This document shows positions 31,308 to 34,542 of a DNA stretch of 34,542 nucleotides, piece by piece. Each line of letters starts with the position of its first letter. The stretch's first letter is position 1. This DNA comes from an uncultured Prevotellaceae bacterium (GTDB taxonomy: Bacteria; Bacteroidota; Bacteroidia; Bacteroidales; Bacteroidaceae). Location of the stretch: positions 1-34,542 of the forward strand of contig CAMHIM010000009.1 of assembly GCA_946185225.1 (NCBI GenBank). The letters run 5' to 3'. The notes under the pieces are model-generated. The model did no database searches. It saw nothing but the letters and a program-made list of their open reading frames with translations, and had not been told where the DNA came from. The translations under genes and the position numbers were made by a program.

Positions 31308-33758
31308 ATGAATGTTTCTTATAAGTGGCTGAAGGAATATGTGGACTTCAGCCTCACGCCGCAGGAGGTCTGCGACGCTCTGACGTCAACCGGACTTGAG
31401 GTTGACGCGTTGGAGGAAGTGCCGTCTGTCAAGGGCGGACTGAAAGGCTTGTACGTCGGCCATGTTCTGACGTGCGAAGCACATCCCAATAGTGATCATC
31501 TTCATGTAACGACCGTTGACCTGGGCCGTGAGGAACCGTCTCAGATAGTCTGTGGCGCTCCCAATGTGGCAGCAGGTCAGAAGGTTATTGTCGCCGACCT
31601 GGGCTGTGTGCTCTACGACGGTGACAAGGAGTTTGTCATCAAGAAGTCCAAGCTCCGTGGTGTTGAGTCGAACGGCATGATATGTGCCGAGGACGAGATT
31701 GGCGTGGGAACTTCCCATGACGGTATCATCGTTCTTCCTGATGATGCTGTGGTGGGTACACCTGCGGCAGAATACTATCATCTGGAGAGCGACTGGCTCA
31801 TTGAGGTGGACATCACCGCCAACCGTGCTGATGCGTTGTCCCACTGGGGCGTGGCCCGCGATCTCTATGCATGGCTGAAGCAAAATGGCTACGAGACCAG
31901 TCTGCACAAGCCTTCCGTTGCTGACTTCAAGGTAGACAACCATGATTTCCCTATTGACGTGGAGATACAGAACACAGAGGCTTGTAAGCGCTATGCCTGC
32001 GTCAGCATTACCGGATGCGACGTCAAGGAATCTCCTGACTGGCTGAAGAACAAACTGACGACCATAGGCCTCCGTCCTATCAATAACATTGTCGACATCA
32101 CCAATTATGTCATGATGGCTATGGGCCAGCCTCTTCATTGCTTCGATGCCGACATGGTCAAGGGCCATAAGATTGTGGTGAAGACAATGCCAGAGGGAAC
32201 GTCCTTCCAGACGTTGGACGGTGTGGAGCACAAGCTCTCTGACCGTGATCTTGCCATCTGCAATGTCGAGGAGCCTATGTGTATCGCCGGTGTCTTTGGT
32301 GGCAAGGGCAGCGGAACCTATGAGACAACCCGTAATGTCGTTCTGGAGAGTGCCTACTTCCATCCCACATGGATTCGTAAGTCTGCCCGTCGTCATGGAC
32401 TGTCCACGGATGCCTCGTTCCGCTTTGAGCGTGGCGTTGACCCCAACGGCACCGTTGAGGCTCTGAAGTATGCCGCCCTGCTCTGTCAGGAGCTGGCCGG
32501 TGGTAAGGTAAGCATGGAGATTCGTGACGTCTATCCAGAGAAGATTGCCAACCCCGTAGTTGACCTTGATTATGGATACGTCAAGAACCTGATAGGCAAG
32601 GAAATACCCTCTGCTACCATCAAGCAGATATGTGAGAACCTGGAGATGAAGGTGCTCGCCGAGTGTACCGAAGGACTGAAGCTGGAGGTTCCTGCCTACC
32701 GCGTGGATGTGCAGCGTCCCTGTGATGTAGTGGAAGACATCCTGCGCATCTATGGATATAATAATGTGGAGATTCCCACCCAGCTCAAGGGCTCGTTGGT
32801 CATCAAGGGCGACGAGGACCGCAAGCACAAGCTTCAGAACCTGGTCAGCGAACAGCTTGTCGGTGCTGGTTTCAACGAGATACTGAACAACTCCCTGACG
32901 AAGGCCGCTTACTATGGCGAGGATGCCACCACGCTGGTGCGCATCATGAACCCCCTGTCGGCAGACCTTAACGTGATGCGTCAGACGCTGCTGTATGGTG
33001 GTTTGGAGAGCATTGAACACAACGTGAAGCGCAAGAGTCCGAACCTTCACTTCTTTGAATTCGGCAATATATACACCTTTGACCCCCAGAAGGAGAACAT
33101 GGACAATCCCATGGCGGCCTACAAGGAAGACTTCCACATGGGCCTCTGGATTACGGGTAAGCGCGTGGAGGGGTCATGGGCACACGCCAACGAGGACACC
33201 AGCTACTATGAACTGAGCGCCCACGTGGAGAACATCCTGCGCCGTATCGGTATGCCTGAGGGTGCCGTAGTGCGTAAGAAGTCCGGCAACGCCGTGTTCT
33301 CGGCAGGCATCACGCTGGAGAACCGAGGCGGCAAGAAATTGGCCGAGATGGGCATCGTGTCAAAGAAGGTTTGCAGACGGTTCGATCTGGATGCTCCCGT
33401 CTATTATGCCGAACTCGACTGGACGTCCCTGATGAAGGCCACCAAGAAGAACGAGGTGCTCTATACTGACATTGCCAAGTATCCTGCCGTCAGCCGTGAC
33501 CTCGCCTTGCTTGTGGATTCTGCCGTGGAGTTTGCACAGGTGGAGCAGATAGCCCGCCAAACGGAGAAGAAGTTCCTGAAAAAGGTGGAACTGTTCGATG
33601 TGTACGAAGGCAACAAGCTGCCTGCCGGCAAGAAGTCGTATGCCGTCAACTTCATCCTTCAGGATGCAGAGAAAACCATGGGTGACAAGCAGATAGATGC
33701 TATCATGCAGAAACTCATTGCCAACCTGAAGAAGCAACTGAATGCAGAACTGAGATAA
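31308..33758 (+). CDS. pheT: Phenylalanine--tRNA ligase beta subunit
   Basis: An 816-residue beta subunit of the alpha2beta2 enzyme that charges tRNA-Phe. In order it has the opening MNVSYKWLKEYVDF, a tRNA-binding OB domain (about 39-150, VGHVLTCEAHPNSDHLHV), the B3/B4 editing region (around 210-390, with RPINNIVDITNYVM and FDAD), the B5 domain (about 405-475), a catalytic-like core (RIMNPLSADLNVMRQTLL) and a C-terminal FDX-ACB domain (about 720-816, ending QKLIANLKKQLNAEL). The length is normal and all parts are present. The alpha subunit gene pheS is not in this window. YebC follows after 38 nt. Confidence 0.98.
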   Translation: MNVSYKWLKEYVDFSLTPQEVCDALTSTGLEVDALEEVPSVKGGLKGLYVGHVLTCEAHPNSDHLHVTTVDLGREEPSQIVCGAPNVAAGQKVIVADLGCVLYDGDKEFVIKKSKLRGVESNGMICAEDEIGVGTSHDGIIVLPDDAVVGTPAAEYYHLESDWLIEVDITANRADALSHWGVARDLYAWLKQNGYETSLHKPSVADFKVDNHDFPIDVEIQNTEACKRYACVSITGCDVKESPDWLKNKLTTIGLRPINNIVDITNYVMMAMGQPLHCFDADMVKGHKIVVKTMPEGTSFQTLDGVEHKLSDRDLAICNVEEPMCIAGVFGGKGSGTYETTRNVVLESAYFHPTWIRKSARRHGLSTDASFRFERGVDPNGTVEALKYAALLCQELAGGKVSMEIRDVYPEKIANPVVDLDYGYVKNLIGKEIPSATIKQICENLEMKVLAECTEGLKLEVPAYRVDVQRPCDVVEDILRIYGYNNVEIPTQLKGSLVIKGDEDRKHKLQNLVSEQLVGAGFNEILNNSLTKAAYYGEDATTLVRIMNPLSADLNVMRQTLLYGGLESIEHNVKRKSPNLHFFEFGNIYTFDPQKENMDNPMAAYKEDFHMGLWITGKRVEGSWAHANEDTSYYELSAHVENILRRIGMPEGAVVRKKSGNAVFSAGITLENRGGKKLAEMGIVSKKVCRRFDLDAPVYYAELDWTSLMKATKKNEVLYTDIAKYPAVSRDLALLVDSAVEFAQVEQIARQTEKKFLKKVELFDVYEGNKLPAGKKSYAVNFILQDAEKTMGDKQIDAIMQKLIANLKKQLNAELR

Positions 33759-33796
33759 GTTAGAAATAAGAGTTAAAAATTAAGATTTAAATAAAA

Positions 33797-34534
33797 ATGG
33801 GAAGAGCATTTGAATACCGCAAGGCAGCGAAGCTGAAGCGGTGGGGCCATATGGCCAAGACATTTACGAAGATTGGTAAGCAGATAGCTATTGCCGTGAA
33901 GGCAGGCGGTCCTGAGCCCGACATGAACCCTGCGCTCCGTGCTTGCATCGCCAACGCCAAGCGTGAAAATATGCCGAAGGACAACATTGAGCGTGCCATC
34001 AAGAACGCAATGGGTAAGGACCAGAGCGACTACAAGGAGGTGACCTACGAGGGATACGGCCCTCACGGCGTGGCTATTTTTGTCGAAACGCTTACTGACA
34101 ACACCACACGTACCGTGGGTGATGTGCGTTCGGTCTTCAACAAGTTCAACGGCAACCTGGGCACACAGGGTAGCCTCTCGTTCCTCTTTGACCACAAGGC
34201 TGTCTTCACCTTCAAGAAGAAGGACGGACTGGACATGGACGAGATGATTCTCGACCTGATAGACTATGGTGTGGAAGACGAGTTCGATGAGGACGAGGAA
34301 GAGCAGAGCATCACCATCTACGGCGACCCCTCCAGCTTCTCGGCTATCCAGAAGCATCTTGAGGAGAACGGTTTCGAGGTAACAGGTGCTGAGTTCACCC
34401 GTATTCCTAACGACCTGAAGGACGTCACTCCCGAGGAGCGCGAGACTATTGACAAGATGATAGAGAAGCTTGAGGACTTCGACGATGTGCAGACAGTCTA
34501 TACGAATATGAAGCCTGAGGCTGCCGAGGAGTAG
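33797..34534 (+). CDS. YebC/PmpR family protein
   Basis: A 245-residue YebC/TACO1-family protein. The family start MGRAFEYRKAAKLKRWGHMAK is followed by FTKIGKQIAIAVKAGGPEPDMNPALR, AKRENMPKDNIERAIKNA and YEGYGPHGVAIFVE, all strongly conserved. Members were annotated as transcriptional regulators; more recent work on several homologues points to a role at the ribosome that relieves stalling at difficult sequences such as polyproline. The C-terminal 70 residues are acidic. It lies 38 nt after pheT in an A/T-rich gap without a clear promoter, so co-transcription with pheT is likely. It ends complete, 8 bases before the window edge. Confidence 0.95.
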   Translation: MGRAFEYRKAAKLKRWGHMAKTFTKIGKQIAIAVKAGGPEPDMNPALRACIANAKRENMPKDNIERAIKNAMGKDQSDYKEVTYEGYGPHGVAIFVETLTDNTTRTVGDVRSVFNKFNGNLGTQGSLSFLFDHKAVFTFKKKDGLDMDEMILDLIDYGVEDEFDEDEEEQSITIYGDPSSFSAIQKHLEENGFEVTGAEFTRIPNDLKDVTPEERETIDKMIEKLEDFDDVQTVYTNMKPEAAEE

Positions 34535-34542
34535 TACCGCAG

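Larger units (their letters stand above)
31231..31309. repeat. 14-bp inverted repeat flanking the pheT promoter
   Basis: ATTCTCGAAGTATG (31231-31244) and CATACTTAGAGAAT (31296-31309) are inverted copies with one mismatch, enclosing 51 bp that contain the pheT -7 box. The right arm overlaps the pheT start codon. The arms could pair in read-through RNA from the upstream gene, or mark an invertible segment. Roughly one such pair is expected by chance across the whole window, so significance is modest. Confidence 0.6.

Noticed and set aside
31386..33137. 583-codon minus-strand ORF opposite pheT
   Set aside because: A shadow of pheT, whose whole length is recognisable. Long antisense frames are common opposite GC-rich third positions.

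Overview
The window looks like a chromosomal segment of a Bacteroidota bacterium, most likely Prevotella or a close Prevotellaceae relative. Supporting signs are the Bacteroidota-type promoters (TTTG, then 19-20 nt, then TAnnTTTG) before several genes, the trpBEGDCFA gene order, a DUF4494 gene, a hybrid-two-component-like periplasmic sensor beside a secreted glycoside hydrolase, and a fused aspartokinase/homoserine dehydrogenase followed by an ApgM-family protein and threonine synthase. I see no insertion sequence, prophage, CRISPR array, tRNA or rRNA. Most of the window is ordinary core metabolism.

Layout: 1-836 holds no convincing gene, only short repeats and a promoter. 837-3313 (+) is a three-gene unit: a membrane-anchored pseudokinase-like protein, a DUF4494 protein and a YggS/PLPBP-family PLP protein. 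3386-8531 (-), read from right to left, is riboflavin synthase, a TolC-like outer membrane factor, a MacA-like adaptor, an ABC ATPase and a MacB-like permease, tightly packed or overlapping. 8697-11345 (-) is a hybrid two-component-type sensor that ends just after its membrane segment and so has no kinase or response regulator. It diverges from a secreted GH2 enzyme (11481-13880, +). 13889-20429 (-) is a complete tryptophan operon, trpB-E-G-D-C-F-A. 20716-28096 (-) is thrA, an ApgM-like gene (probable homoserine kinase substitute), thrC and then a secreted GH3 enzyme. 28252-30521 (+) is a lipoprotein-type nitroreductase overlapping an FAD-dependent dehydrogenase. 30606-34534 (+) is a cytidylate-kinase-like protein, pheT and a YebC-family gene.

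The most notable hidden element lies between the GH3 gene and trpB on the minus strand. A good promoter is followed by a 16-residue reading frame, MRQNTNTFAWWWRSRL, with three consecutive Trp codons. Downstream are mutually exclusive RNA pairings ending in a perfect 12-bp hairpin before trpB. The arrangement is what ribosome-mediated transcription attenuation of the trp operon would look like in a Bacteroidota genome. The U-tract after the hairpin is weak, so termination needs an experiment.

Other points for a second look are the degenerate kinase domain, the sensor lacking a kinase (its ORF ends within a 10-bp inverted repeat), riboflavin synthase heading an efflux-pump operon, a lipobox on a nitroreductase, a G/C-rich spacer inside the thr operon, and an inverted repeat around the pheT promoter.
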